A stretch of 64,000 bases of DNA. Origin: Lutibacter sp. Hel_I_33_5 (GTDB lineage Bacteria; Bacteroidota; Bacteroidia; Flavobacteriales; Flavobacteriaceae). The stretch is from the NCBI RefSeq assembly GCF_007827455.1, contig NZ_VISM01000001.1, positions 2,457,501 through 2,521,500 of the forward strand, given 5' to 3'. Each line of letters begins with the position of its first letter. Position 1 is the first letter of the stretch. The translations under genes and the position numbers were made by a program. Below, in pieces: positions 1 through 9,165 of this stretch. A model generated the notes under the pieces. The model saw only the letters and a list, made by a program, of their open reading frames with translations, was not told the DNA's origin and did not search any database.

Positions 1-1
1 T

Positions 2-76
2 TTAATCGGAGAAAATTTCATGAAAACCGATAATCCAGGTGAAGCTTGTCAAGAATTTATCAGTCAAATTCGATAA
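2..76 (+). CDS. trpC: Indole-3-glycerol phosphate synthase, C-terminal end only (partial)
   Basis: Only the last 24 codons are in the window. They read LIGENFMKTDNPGEACQEF and onward, ending with TAA at 74-76. The pattern of a (V/L)GE..M...DPG-like tail is typical of TrpC, the enzyme closing the indole ring in tryptophan synthesis. The trpF start codon lies 2 bases after the stop, so the two are almost certainly in one operon. The identification rests on this short tail plus the gene order with trpF, trpB and trpA. Confidence 0.85.
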   Translation, partial: LIGENFMKTDNPGEACQEFISQIR

Positions 77-78
77 TT

Positions 79-768
79 ATGAAGCTGAAAGTTTGTGGAA
101 TGAAATATCTAGAAAATATCCAACAAGTTGCTGAGTTGCAACCTGAGTATTTGGGTTTTATTTTCTATGATAAATCGAAACGTAATTTTGAAGGAATCAT
201 TCCTGAATTCCCAAAATCAATTAAGAAAACAGGTGTTTTTGTTAATGAATATATAGAGATTTTAATTTCTATGGTTGAAGAATATCAGTTAGAGGCAATT
301 CAGTTACATGGGGATGAATCTGTAGAATATATTAATAAATTAAGAAATCAATTAGCAGAAAGAAGAGCCTTGTTTATTGAAGAAAATAAGCAGATAAGAA
401 AGAAAAAAAATCAACATTTTATTTCTAAATCACCAATTGAAATTATAAAAGTATTTGGTATTAAAGATGAATTTAATTTTGATGTTTTAAAACCTTATGA
501 AGATGTAGTTGATTTCTTTTTGTTTGATACTAAAGGAAAAGAAAGAGGAGGGAATGGTGTTGTTTTTAATTGGGAAGTATTAAAAAATTATCCATCCAAA
601 AAACCATTTTTTTTAAGCGGAGGAATCGGTTTAGAACAATTAAAAGAAGTAAAAGAGATTTTAAATACTGAGTTACCAATTTATGCAGTTGATGTTAATA
701 GTCAATTTGAAATTAAACCAGGATTAAAATCTATAGAAAATATAAAGAAGTTTAAAAATGAAATTTAA
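79..768 (+). CDS. trpF: Phosphoribosylanthranilate isomerase
   Basis: TrpF converts N-(5-phosphoribosyl)anthranilate to the carboxyphenylamino-deoxyribulose phosphate used by TrpC; it is a cytoplasmic TIM-barrel enzyme. Visible signatures are the N-terminal KVCGM (catalytic Cys), QLHGDE, the FLFDTKG strand with the general-acid Asp, LSGGIG and the C-terminal [13 protein letters not shown] phosphate-binding block. An upstream in-frame ATG at 46 exists, but it would overlap trpC; the ATG at 79 puts KLKVCGM at the expected N-terminus and is preferred. The protein is 229 aa, slightly longer than the usual 200-215, because of a charged insertion around residues 90-115. The 3' end overlaps trpB by 11 bases, suggesting translational coupling. 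Confidence 0.95.
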   Translation: MKLKVCGMKYLENIQQVAELQPEYLGFIFYDKSKRNFEGIIPEFPKSIKKTGVFVNEYIEILISMVEEYQLEAIQLHGDESVEYINKLRNQLAERRALFIEENKQIRKKKNQHFISKSPIEIIKVFGIKDEFNFDVLKPYEDVVDFFLFDTKGKERGGNGVVFNWEVLKNYPSKKPFFLSGGIGLEQLKEVKEILNTELPIYAVDVNSQFEIKPGLKSIENIKKFKNEI

Positions 769-1936
769 ACCTACAAAAGAAGGGTATTACGGACAGTTTG
801 GAGGCGCATTTATCCCTGAGTTATTATATCCTAATGTGAAAGAATTAGAAGATAATTATATTCAAATTATCGAATCTTCTGAGTTTCAAAAAGAGTATAA
901 ATCGTTGTTGAAGGATTATGTTGGTCGTCCAACACCATTGTATTTAGCAAAACGATTATCAGAAAAATATGGTGTTACTATTTACCTAAAAAGAGAAGAT
1001 TTAAATCATACAGGAGCGCATAAAGTAAACAATACGGTTGGTCAAATTCTTATAGCAAAAAAATTAGGTAAAACTAAAATTATTGCTGAAACTGGAGCGG
1101 GACAACATGGAGTTGCAACTGCAACTGTTTGCGCTTTAATGGGATTAGAATGTACTGTTTTTATGGGGGAGATTGATATTAAACGTCAAGCGCCCAATGT
1201 TGCTAGAATGAAAATGTTAGGAGCAAAAGTTGTTGCTGCCACAAGCGGAAGTAAAACGTTAAAAGATGCTACTAATGAAGCAATTCGTTACTGGATTCAG
1301 AATCCTGAAACCTATTATTTAATTGGTTCTGTAGTTGGGCCACATCCTTATCCAGATATGGTAGCGCGTTTACAAGCTATTATTTCTGAAGAAATGAAAT
1401 GGCAATTAAAAGAACAAACTGGTAAAGAAAATCCGGACACGGTAATTGCTTGTGTTGGTGGTGGTTCTAATGCGGCTGGTGCTTTTTATCATTATTTAGA
1501 GGATGATAAAGTTGAGTTAATTGCTGTTGAAGCTGCAGGTTTAGGAGTTCATTCCGGAGAAAGTGCTGCTACTTCTCAATTAGGAGAAGTTGGTGTAATC
1601 CATGGAAGTAAAACTATTTTAATGCAAGATGATTATGGTCAAATAGTTGAACCATATTCAATTTCTGCAGGATTGGATTATCCTGGAGTTGGCCCTTTAC
1701 ATGCCTATTTATTTGAAAGTAAACGAGCTGAATTTATGAATGCGACTGATAAAGAAGCATTAGATGCTGCTTATGAATTAACTAAAATTGAAGGAATTAT
1801 TCCTGCATTAGAAAGCGCCCATGCATTGGCTGTTTTACCTAAGATGAATTTAAGAAAAGATCAAGTTGTTATTGTTAATTTATCGGGTAGAGGAGACAAA
1901 GATTTAGAAACGTATATTAAACATTTAAGCGATTAG
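758..1936 (+). CDS. trpB: Tryptophan synthase beta chain
   Basis: TrpB is the PLP-dependent subunit that joins indole and serine in the alpha2-beta2 tryptophan synthase complex. At 392 aa it has the normal family length. The PLP lysine is K89 in HTGAHKVNN, the phosphate-binding loop is GGGSNAAG, and the indole-site ETGAGQHG block is intact. The start ATG lies inside the end of trpF (11-base overlap). trpA follows after 29 bases. Nothing appears degraded. Confidence 0.98.
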   Translation: MKFKPTKEGYYGQFGGAFIPELLYPNVKELEDNYIQIIESSEFQKEYKSLLKDYVGRPTPLYLAKRLSEKYGVTIYLKREDLNHTGAHKVNNTVGQILIAKKLGKTKIIAETGAGQHGVATATVCALMGLECTVFMGEIDIKRQAPNVARMKMLGAKVVAATSGSKTLKDATNEAIRYWIQNPETYYLIGSVVGPHPYPDMVARLQAIISEEMKWQLKEQTGKENPDTVIACVGGGSNAAGAFYHYLEDDKVELIAVEAAGLGVHSGESAATSQLGEVGVIHGSKTILMQDDYGQIVEPYSISAGLDYPGVGPLHAYLFESKRAEFMNATDKEALDAAYELTKIEGIIPALESAHALAVLPKMNLRKDQVVIVNLSGRGDKDLETYIKHLSD

Positions 1937-1965
1937 CCATTAGCTAAAAGCCAAAAGCTTTAGAA

Positions 1966-2733
1966 ATGAATTCAATCAAAAATATATTCAATCAAAAAAA
2001 GGAAGGAATACTTTCAATTTATTTTACTTCTGGATTTCCAAAATTAAATGATACTACAAAAGTAATTCAGAATTTATCTGAAAGCGGTGTAGATTTTATT
2101 GAAGTTGGTTTGCCTTATTCAGATCCATTAGCAGATGGCCCAACGATACAAGATAGTAGCCAGGTTGCATTAAAAAACGGAATAAATTTAGACTTGATTT
2201 TTGATCAGTTAAAATCTATAAAAGAGACAAATAAAACTCCGTTAGTGATTATGGGGTATTTGAATCAGGTGATAAAATATGGTGAAGAAAAGTTCTGTGA
2301 AGCTTGTGTATCTTGTGGAGTCGACACCGTTATTTTACCAGATTTACCAATGATTGAGTACGAAAATCATTATCAAGAGTTATTTAAAAAATATGGAATA
2401 ACAAATGTCTTTTTAATTACACCTCATACATCCGAAGAACGAATTAGAAAAATAGATTCTTATTCGGATGCTTTTATTTATGTTGTTGCTTCTGCTTCAA
2501 TTACAGGTGCAAAGGGAGAAATTTCCAATCAGCAAATAGCTTATTTTGAAAGAATAAAATCAATGAATCTTCAAAGTAATTTGGTTGTTGGTTTTGGTAT
2601 TTCTGATAACAAAACTTTTACAACTGCTTGTAATTATATGAATGGTGCCATTATTGGTTCTGCTTTTATAAAAGCGTTAGAGAAAAATGGAGTTGATAAA
2701 ATTGATGGTTTTATTAAGTCAATTATAACTTAA
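1966..2733 (+). CDS. trpA: Tryptophan synthase alpha chain
   Basis: TrpA cleaves indole-3-glycerol phosphate to indole and glyceraldehyde-3-phosphate, and passes indole to TrpB. The 255-aa TIM-barrel protein carries the catalytic Glu (E46) in FIEVGLPYSDPLADGPTIQ, the ILPDLP strand with the second acidic residue, and the GFGIS phosphate-binding motif near the C-terminus. It is the last gene of the trpC-F-B-A run and is followed within 3 bases by a strong hairpin terminator, so it closes the operon. Confidence 0.97.
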   Translation: MNSIKNIFNQKKEGILSIYFTSGFPKLNDTTKVIQNLSESGVDFIEVGLPYSDPLADGPTIQDSSQVALKNGINLDLIFDQLKSIKETNKTPLVIMGYLNQVIKYGEEKFCEACVSCGVDTVILPDLPMIEYENHYQELFKKYGITNVFLITPHTSEERIRKIDSYSDAFIYVVASASITGAKGEISNQQIAYFERIKSMNLQSNLVVGFGISDNKTFTTACNYMNGAIIGSAFIKALEKNGVDKIDGFIKSIIT

Positions 2734-2735
2734 AT

Positions 2736-2768
2736 AAAAAGGCGAAACTAAAAAGTTTCGCCTTTTTT
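2736..2768. terminator. Bidirectional intrinsic terminator between trpA and the T9SS gene
   Basis: A perfect 13-14-bp stem (AAAAAGGCGAAAC / GTTTCGCCTTTTT) with a 6-base loop TAAAAA is followed by a T-run on the plus strand and preceded by an A-run that gives a U-tract on the minus strand. It can therefore end both the trp operon and the convergent gene at 2787-3620. Confidence 0.9.
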
Positions 2769-2786
2769 AATACTTTCAAATTGCGA

Positions 2787-3620
2787 TTAATGTTGTATAA
2801 GTATCATTTTTGATGCACTAACATTATATTTATCAGAAAACTTAACTAAGTACATTCCATTAGCTAATTTTGAAGTGTCAAAAGTTTGATTTGAATTTTC
2901 TATTTTCCTTGAGATAAGCATTTTACCTAAAACGTTGAAAATTTCAATCTTATTGACTCTTTCATTTATGTTTTTTAAATTTAAATGTTGGTTTGCAGGT
3001 ATTGGATACATAGAAGCTTTGCTCAATTCATTACTTATTGTAGAAGCTGTAGATGCTTCTTTATAGAATTTTATTTCACTAATTGTATTCCAAGCACTTG
3101 TGTTAGCTTCTGTTGTAGCATTTATTCTTCCAAAACAAATTAATTTTACATATGTAACCCCAGTTTGTACACTTGGTAATATAAATTGCTTATAAGTTCC
3201 ATCTAAATTACTTTGTTGTTTAGCTCCATTGAAAACATCTGTAAAATCTGCAGCTTCTTTTCCTGTAGTAGATACTAAAAATTGAAAAGCATAAGGATCA
3301 CTTTTAGCAACAGTTAGGTATTGAAATTCAGCTAAGTTATAAGCGGCACCAAGATTAATAATAATTGATGCTTCTCCTGTTGCATTTCCTAAATTACCAG
3401 CCCAATCAGTATCTGGGTCATTATCTGTAATTCTTTCTTTTACATTATTTTTTGTATCAGATTTTTCTTCATCAAATGCAAATTCTACAGTAATTCCAGT
3501 AGTAATTTCTGTATTAGTTGAAGTTACAGGTACTTCTTGAGAAAACCCATTAAATGCTAGTAAAAAAACTAATGTTCCTAAATAGTTTTTTGTTTGTTTT
3601 AAAAATTTTAAAGTAATCAT
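2787..3620 (-). CDS. T9SS-secreted protein with a discoidin-like (F5/8 type C-like) domain
   Basis: The 277-aa protein begins with a signal peptide (residues 1-27, ending FNGFSQ). Residues about 30-195 look like a galactose-binding/discoidin beta-sandwich: ITDNDPDTDWAGN, an aromatic/acidic region, and IKFYK at the end, as often found joined to polysaccharide-degrading enzymes. Residues about 205-277 are a Por-type C-terminal sorting domain (YPIPANQHLNL, IEIFNVLGK, NGMYLVKF), which directs export through the type IX system and cell-surface attachment. No catalytic domain is visible, so it may be a carbohydrate-binding surface protein; the ligand is unknown. A perfect palindrome just upstream suggests dedicated regulation. 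Confidence 0.75.
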   Translation of the reverse strand: MITLKFLKQTKNYLGTLVFLLAFNGFSQEVPVTSTNTEITTGITVEFAFDEEKSDTKNNVKERITDNDPDTDWAGNLGNATGEASIIINLGAAYNLAEFQYLTVAKSDPYAFQFLVSTTGKEAADFTDVFNGAKQQSNLDGTYKQFILPSVQTGVTYVKLICFGRINATTEANTSAWNTISEIKFYKEASTASTISNELSKASMYPIPANQHLNLKNINERVNKIEIFNVLGKMLISRKIENSNQTFDTSKLANGMYLVKFSDKYNVSASKMILIQH

Positions 3621-3641
3621 TTTTTCGATATTTTTTTATTT

Positions 3642-3705
3642 TAATTTAATATATTTGGTAAACCAAACTGGTGTGCCAATTTGGTTTACCAAATATATTA
3701 AATTA
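3642..3705. promoter_or_regulatory. Large perfect inverted repeat, candidate operator
   Basis: Arms of 26 bp (3642-3667 and 3680-3705) are exact reverse complements, with a 12-base centre that contains a further TGG/CCA pair. Each arm contains TTTGGTAAACCAAA, itself a palindrome, so the element holds two equal regulator sites. It lies 22 bases before the start of the discoidin/T9SS gene on the minus strand. The two dyad sites resemble those of GntR- or LacI-class repressors of sugar genes; which regulator binds is inference. Confidence 0.6.
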
Positions 3706-3822
3706 TATTTAAATCTTAAAAATTGATTAAATGCCAGTAAGTTAAATGATTTTTCATGAAAATTATTAGTAATAAAATAATGCCTATTGTGAGTTTAGGT
3801 ATAATGAAAAGTAAATAATATT

Positions 3823-4293
3823 TTAGTTTACACTAATCAATTTAATGTCAAATATAATTACTTTACCCCCTAATGGATTAAAAGAGGATAATTTTCCTGA
3901 ATATCCAATTTTAGAAGGAATAATTAGTTTCGCAGAACCACCTTCTTGAAGATATGTTATTCCTTCAGAAAAACCAGGAATTAGTCTATTTAAATCATAA
4001 TTAACACCAATATCTGGGCTTTCTTCAAAAACAATTCCATCAGTTGTGTATCCCTTATAATAAACAGTTACATTAGAAGAAAGAGTTGGGGTTTTCCCTG
4101 TGCCTTTATCGATAATTATATAATATAACCCAGTGCTACTTTTTTTAGGAGTTAAATTGTTTTTAGAAATATAATCTTGAATTTCTATTTCATTAAGAGA
4201 ATCATAATCAATTACTTCTTCTTCAATAGTTTCAGTTGAAGAACATGAAACAAATAGAAGTGTTACAAATACTATAGATATAATTGATTTCAT
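3823..4293 (-). CDS. FKBP-type peptidyl-prolyl cis-trans isomerase lipoprotein
   Basis: The 156-aa protein starts with a lipoprotein signal (LLFVSC, lipid-anchored Cys near residue 17), so it acts at the outer membrane or periplasmic face. Residues about 60-156 form one FKBP domain: VTVYYKGYTTDGIVFEES, the IPGFSEGITYLQEGG helix region, and IIPSKIGY. These blocks carry the proline-isomerase active-site pattern, with some substitutions (for example IVFEES in place of FDSS). The short acidic linker after the lipobox is typical of flavobacterial lipoprotein FKBPs. It stands alone, with about 200 bases to the upstream T9SS gene. Confidence 0.88.
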   Translation of the reverse strand: MKSIISIVFVTLLFVSCSSTETIEEEVIDYDSLNEIEIQDYISKNNLTPKKSSTGLYYIIIDKGTGKTPTLSSNVTVYYKGYTTDGIVFEESPDIGVNYDLNRLIPGFSEGITYLQEGGSAKLIIPSKIGYSGKLSSFNPLGGKVIIFDIKLISVN

Positions 4294-4626
4294 TAAGAAT
4301 GATTTTAATTTGGAGGCAAATATAAGTGGAAAGTTTTAATATTTTTTTTCCAAAAAAGTTAAATCATTAAAATTTATAATTTTAAAAGAAGAATTATTTA
4401 ACTAGAATTAATTTTTTACTAAAAGAAAAGTAAATAAATAAATCCAGAAATAAATAAATACATGGTAGTTAAAGCAAGTTCGAGTCTATAGCGTTTTATG
4501 AGTTTCATTAGTGACATTTATTATTAGATACCAGTTTGTAAAAAAGGTTGCGTCATTTTATGAAAAAAAAGAAGCCAGAATAAATATTATCCTGACTTCT
4601 TTAAACTAACTTTTTCTTTTATGGAA
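4294..4626. other. Intergenic region without a gene
   Basis: 333 bases of very AT-rich DNA separate the FKBP gene from the large T9SS protein. No convincing open frame or RNA gene is seen. The right end contains a minus-strand terminator for the large T9SS gene (4561-4602), and the left end must hold the FKBP promoter. Confidence 0.6.
4561..4602 (-). terminator. Intrinsic terminator of the large T9SS gene
   Basis: Read on the minus strand, AAAGAAGTCAG pairs with CTGGCTTCTTT (one G.T/C.A position) around a 13-base AT loop and is followed by a run of eight Ts. It lies 25 bases after the stop codon of the 4627-8316 gene. Confidence 0.75.
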
Positions 4627-7600
4627 TTATTCCTTAATTATTTTTTTAGTGATAATCCCTTTTTCAGTTTTCATTTTTAATAAATAGATTCCTGAATTAA
4701 TTCTCTCTAAATTGATTTTAAGTTTTGTTGTTTCTATTACTTTTTTACCAAGTAAGTTATAGATAGAAACCTTTTCAACTTTAGAATTACTCCTTATGTT
4801 TAAGGTGTTTTTAGCTGGATTTGGATATATAAAATATTCAATTCCTTTCTCTTCATCTATACTTGCAGTTGAACTAAATATTGCAGTAATGTTTTTATCT
4901 GCATCCATTGTTATTGATAATGGATTTGTAGTTCCAGATGCATCTCCAGACCAATTAACAAATTGATACCCTGTATTAGGAGTTGCTGTTAAGGTTAAAG
5001 ATTCTCCATCATCATAAGTAGATTTTCCTTTAAGTATAGGATTTATTGAGACGGTTCCATTTGTTGCGGTAATTGTTAATGTACGTTGTATTTTTACAAA
5101 AGTGGCAGTAACTATTTTATGTCCATTCATAACAATTGTAAATTGATTTGTCGTCCCAGAAGCATGACCCGCCCAATTCTTAAATTCATATCCAGTATCT
5201 GGAGTTGCTGTTAATGTAACAGAGGTTCCTTCATCATATTTTCCGTTTGTTGGATTTGGATTTGTAACGATAGTTCCATTTGAGGAAGTCAATGTTAGAA
5301 TGTATTGAATCCTACTAAACATAGCTGTAATATTTTTGTCAGCATCCATTGTAATTGTTAATGGATCTGTTGTTCCAGATGCATCACCAGACCACCCATC
5401 AAATTGATAACCTGCATTTGGTGTAGGAGTTAAAGTAATTGCAGTTCCGTAATCATACGTTCCATTTGTAGGGTTTGGATTTGTAGCTACACTACCATTT
5501 GTTGCTGTTAAAGTTAATGAATGTTGGATTTTAGCAAAAACTGCAGTAACATTTTTATCAGCATCCATCGTAATAGTTAATGGATTTGTTGTGTTTGTAT
5601 TACCAGTTCCTGCAAAATCTCCTGTCCAATGTGAAAACTCATATCCTGAATCTGGAACAGGAGTTAGAGTCACTACAGTTCCGTCATCAAAAGTTCCACT
5701 ATTTCCAGTTATTGTTGTAGGAGTTGGATTTACAGTTATAGTTCCGTTTGTTTCTACAATAGTTAATGTACGCTGTGTTTTAATAAACATTGCAGTAATG
5801 TTTTTATCAGCATCCATTGTAATAGTTAATGGATTGGTGGTTCCAGTTGCATCTCCAGACCAACCATTAAATTGATATCCAGTATCTGGGGTTGCTGTTA
5901 GTGTAACACTTGTACCGTCTGTATAAATTCCATTTGTAGGATTTGGGTTTGTTGTTATATTACCATTGGTCGCAGTAATTGTTAAAGTTCTATTATTTTG
6001 TGCAGGATCATATTCAAAAGCTCCCATATCTACAGTTGTATTGTAGATTCTTGAATTTCCAGCTAAATCTAAAGTAACCCCACTCGGAATTTTACTATTA
6101 TCACCAGTATCAACAGCAGGAGAAGTAGCTTGTAATTTAAAATCTGATGCTAGTAATGGATCTGAATTACTAGTATTTGTTAAAAAAGCTAAATTTGAAA
6201 AGTTATCCTCATCAATTGAGTTGTTTACAAGTGTTGTATTTGGTAATGAAACATGACCTTTATTGATTGCCTTTGTTACAACATTGCTTGCTCCTTTATT
6301 GTTATAAAAGATGCTATTAGAAATGTTTGCATTGTGTGTGCTACTACCTCCAGTATTTTTAGCTAAACTTAGAACTCCTCTTTCTGTACTGGCTTGTGTT
6401 CCAATATCAGTATTATTTGCAAACGTACAGTTTGTTATGTTTGAAGTTACGTTAGATCCAGAAGCGTTCGCCCTTATCCATAAAGCACTTGCTGTATATC
6501 CTTTTTCTGTTCCGCTTTTATCTTTTGAAGTATTATTAGTAAATAAACAGTTTGTAATATTATAAGTAACTGTTCTATTCTTATTCGTTAAAAAATATCC
6601 CACAGAACCATACCTACTAAGGTTATTGTTAAAAACACTGTTTTGAATATTAATACTCGCATTTATATCAAAATAGGCTCTTATTGCTCCTCCTGTTAAT
6701 CCAACATTGTTCTTAAAAGAACAGTTTTTAAGAGTTAGCGAATTAGCAGTATCAGCAACTAAAATTGCAGATCCATAAGCATTGGTAGAAGTACCATTAG
6801 CGTGTCCATCATTTATTTGAATTCCATCAATAATAATATCATTTGCGTTTAATTTTACAATATGATAACTATTTTCAGTTCTGCCCATTGCAGAAAAATC
6901 TACGCCTGTATCATCTCCATTCAAATCTCCCGATAGAATTGTTGGATTGTCATTTATTTTACGTTCAGAAATTGTTGTTTCTGTTCCAGCAAAACCACCG
7001 TAAATTTTAAGATTATTTACACTTAAATTAAAAGCATCCGATCTTCCAGTACCTGGTTTATAAGTTCCTTTAGCAATCCAAATTTCTGAAGTATTATTTC
7101 CAATTTCATTAAAAACATCTTTTAAATCAGATTTTGCATTTGCCCAAGAATCTCCAGAATTATTTCCTCCAGACACATTTGCATTAACATAATATTTAGC
7201 TATTGAAGGCGTTGGTTGATATTTTTTTATAGAAACTTTACCTCCATCTAAAAAGAATAAGTAAAGGTGATTATCTGTAGAATTAAATTTTATTCCGCTA
7301 AAAAAATCAGCCGTATTAGTGGTTATATTTAAATCGGGTAATGTAGACCAGAAAGAAGAACTGTATTTCTGAAATTGTAACTTATCACTAGAATCAGAAT
7401 ACATTAAATATGCTCTGTTTTGAGTTTTGTCTTCTGCTAAACTTAAAATATCACTAGTATTATTAGTTGTATTAAGAGGTTGTGGAGTTGTTTGGTCTTT
7501 ATATCCAAAAATTATTCTTTTAGCTCCAGCGTTTCCAACAGCTTCATTTTGCCCTGCCCAATAATTTCCTCCAGAAACTGAGGTCATTTTTATTAACCTT

Positions 7601-8316
7601 GCTGGATCTATGTTTTTATGATAATCATTATTACCAGTATTAAAAATGTGTTGATACACATCTGCACGTTGTACAACTGCAGTGTGATTTATCGTATTAT
7701 TAACTACATATTTATTATATGCTGTTGGATAAGTTGCCATAGCTTTAATGCTATAAACTTGATCATAGCTCCAAGAAGAAGTTCCGCCTCCATTTACAAC
7801 ACCTACATCATAAAACCTTCTTAATAGATGATTAGCGGTGTTATTTGAGACATTTTGATGTCCAAAAACATAAATATTATTATTCGTATCGTATTGAATA
7901 CTTAAAGGCGCAATTTCTCTAATGGCATCACTTCCGTTTAAACTTGTTTTAATAGCAACCCAATTTGTACCATCAAATTTATAAATATCAATTCTATTTG
8001 TTGTTTTATTTTTAAAAGCAACATTAGGTTCATTTGTAGATGGGTTAAAGGCAATGTTAATTAATACTGCTTCATTTGCTATAATAGCTCCTGTACCAAC
8101 TGCCACCCAGTTTGTGCCATCAAACTTAACAACATAAGGTTTGTTGGCGTCTAAAACATTTGCGTAAATAACATAAGGATTTCCCGTTGTTGGATGAAAA
8201 GCCATTGCCGCATCCTTTGCAAAATTTGTAAACTTAGCACTTCCTACTTGTGTCCAATTCTGTCCAAAACTCAAACTTGAGATTAGAAAAAGTAAATAAA
8301 ATAATTTTGATTTCAT
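4627..8316 (-). CDS. Large T9SS-exported surface protein with beta-helix and five InlB-type repeats
   Basis: 1229 aa. Residues 1-18 are a signal peptide. Residues about 20-370 contain WVAVGTG / KFDGTNW type short repeats, resembling a beta-propeller. Residues about 374-765 look like a right-handed parallel beta-helix (YYVNANVSGGNNSGDSW, many N-x-I/F strands, GAFEYDP end), as in proteins annotated choice-of-anchor Q. Residues 776-1148 are five divergent InlB B-repeats (LTITATNG...YDDGTSVTLTATPDTGYQF.GWSGDA..TMDADKNITAMF). Residues about 1160-1229 are a Por-type sorting domain (YPNPAKNTLNI, SIYNLLGKK, SGIYLLKM). Likely an adhesin-like or polysaccharide-interacting cell-surface protein; the ligand is unknown. 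A LytTR regulator/kinase pair lies directly upstream in the same direction. Confidence 0.8.
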   Translation of the reverse strand: MKSKLFYLLFLISSLSFGQNWTQVGSAKFTNFAKDAAMAFHPTTGNPYVIYANVLDANKPYVVKFDGTNWVAVGTGAIIANEAVLINIAFNPSTNEPNVAFKNKTTNRIDIYKFDGTNWVAIKTSLNGSDAIREIAPLSIQYDTNNNIYVFGHQNVSNNTANHLLRRFYDVGVVNGGGTSSWSYDQVYSIKAMATYPTAYNKYVVNNTINHTAVVQRADVYQHIFNTGNNDYHKNIDPARLIKMTSVSGGNYWAGQNEAVGNAGAKRIIFGYKDQTTPQPLNTTNNTSDILSLAEDKTQNRAYLMYSDSSDKLQFQKYSSSFWSTLPDLNITTNTADFFSGIKFNSTDNHLYLFFLDGGKVSIKKYQPTPSIAKYYVNANVSGGNNSGDSWANAKSDLKDVFNEIGNNTSEIWIAKGTYKPGTGRSDAFNLSVNNLKIYGGFAGTETTISERKINDNPTILSGDLNGDDTGVDFSAMGRTENSYHIVKLNANDIIIDGIQINDGHANGTSTNAYGSAILVADTANSLTLKNCSFKNNVGLTGGAIRAYFDINASINIQNSVFNNNLSRYGSVGYFLTNKNRTVTYNITNCLFTNNTSKDKSGTEKGYTASALWIRANASGSNVTSNITNCTFANNTDIGTQASTERGVLSLAKNTGGSSTHNANISNSIFYNNKGASNVVTKAINKGHVSLPNTTLVNNSIDEDNFSNLAFLTNTSNSDPLLASDFKLQATSPAVDTGDNSKIPSGVTLDLAGNSRIYNTTVDMGAFEYDPAQNNRTLTITATNGNITTNPNPTNGIYTDGTSVTLTATPDTGYQFNGWSGDATGTTNPLTITMDADKNITAMFIKTQRTLTIVETNGTITVNPTPTTITGNSGTFDDGTVVTLTPVPDSGYEFSHWTGDFAGTGNTNTTNPLTITMDADKNVTAVFAKIQHSLTLTATNGSVATNPNPTNGTYDYGTAITLTPTPNAGYQFDGWSGDASGTTDPLTITMDADKNITAMFSRIQYILTLTSSNGTIVTNPNPTNGKYDEGTSVTLTATPDTGYEFKNWAGHASGTTNQFTIVMNGHKIVTATFVKIQRTLTITATNGTVSINPILKGKSTYDDGESLTLTATPNTGYQFVNWSGDASGTTNPLSITMDADKNITAIFSSTASIDEEKGIEYFIYPNPAKNTLNIRSNSKVEKVSIYNLLGKKVIETTKLKINLERINSGIYLLKMKTEKGIITKKIIKE
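4873..5991 (-). repeat. Five tandem InlB B-repeat coding units
   Basis: The units are 73, 83, 73, 73 and 71 codons long. They share TLTxTxTNG at the start and TMDADKNITAxF at the end. The second unit has a 10-residue insertion rich in Thr/Gly/Asn, and the fourth has lost the ADKN core (MNGHKIVT). The units are similar at DNA level, so unequal recombination could change their number. Confidence 0.8.
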
Positions 8317-8410
8317 ATTTTCTTGATTTTTTATGAAAACAAAATTGCCCCTAATATTTATTTAAATTAGAGGCAAATTTCTGAAATGTAGATATGAGTT
8401 TCTAAACTCC

Positions 8411-9160
8411 TTAGATGTTTTGTACAATGGTTAAAAATTCTTCTTTTTTATCTTTAGATATTGATACTACTTTATCATTTTCCATTAAAATGTACCCGCC
8501 ATCTTTTTTAATATATTCTTTTATGTAAGATAAATTTATAAGATATGATCGATGAGGTTTATAAAATATATTTATATTTTGTAATAGATCTACAAAAAAC
8601 TTTAAAGGTTTGCTGACTAAAATAGTACCATCATTTTTTGTAGATACTTTTGCATACATTCCATCTGCTTCTAAAGAAATTATATCATTAAAATTAACAA
8701 ATTTTATTCCATCTGCATTTGGTAATCCTATTTTTTTGAAATTAGAATCTTGAAGACTTTCTTTTAGTTCTGTTAATCTTTTATTTATTTGCGAGTTTCC
8801 TAAAAAGGCCACTGCTTTATCAACAGCTTCTTTAACTTGATTTGGTCTTACGGGTTTTAATAAATAATCTATAGCAGATAGCTGAAAAGCTTTTATTGCA
8901 TATTCACTATAAGCAGTTGTAAAAATAATTTCGAAATTATAAACTTCTTTTTCAATATAATTTAGGATTTCTAAACCAGAATGTTCTGGCATTTCTATAT
9001 CTAAAAAAACAATACTTGGTGTTTCATTTTTAATTAAATCTACTCCATTAAGTAAATTTTCTGCTTCAAAAATTTCTGTAATCTTTGGGCAGTTTTCTTC
9101 AATTAAAATTCTTAGAACTTGCCTTGCTTTTTTCTCGTCATCTATAATTAATGCCTTCAT
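8411..9160 (-). CDS. LytTR-family response regulator
   Basis: 249 aa. Residues 1-120 form a receiver domain: IIDDE start, the phospho-acceptor Asp in VFLDIEMPEHSG, TAYSEYAIKAF and the conserved LLKPV. Residues about 145-245 are a LytTR DNA-binding domain (IISLEADGMYAKV, FYKPHRSYLINL, IKKDGGYI). It likely binds direct repeats as a dimer when phosphorylated by the kinase encoded 5 bases upstream. The next gene downstream is the large T9SS protein, a possible but unproved target. Confidence 0.92.
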   Translation of the reverse strand: MKALIIDDEKKARQVLRILIEENCPKITEIFEAENLLNGVDLIKNETPSIVFLDIEMPEHSGLEILNYIEKEVYNFEIIFTTAYSEYAIKAFQLSAIDYLLKPVRPNQVKEAVDKAVAFLGNSQINKRLTELKESLQDSNFKKIGLPNADGIKFVNFNDIISLEADGMYAKVSTKNDGTILVSKPLKFFVDLLQNINIFYKPHRSYLINLSYIKEYIKKDGGYILMENDKVVSISKDKKEEFLTIVQNI

Positions 9161-9165
9161 GTATA

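Noticed and set aside
5591..5875. Plus-strand frame opposite the InlB repeats
   Set aside because: It mirrors repetitive coding sequence on the other strand, has no start context or family, and its composition follows from the repeats.
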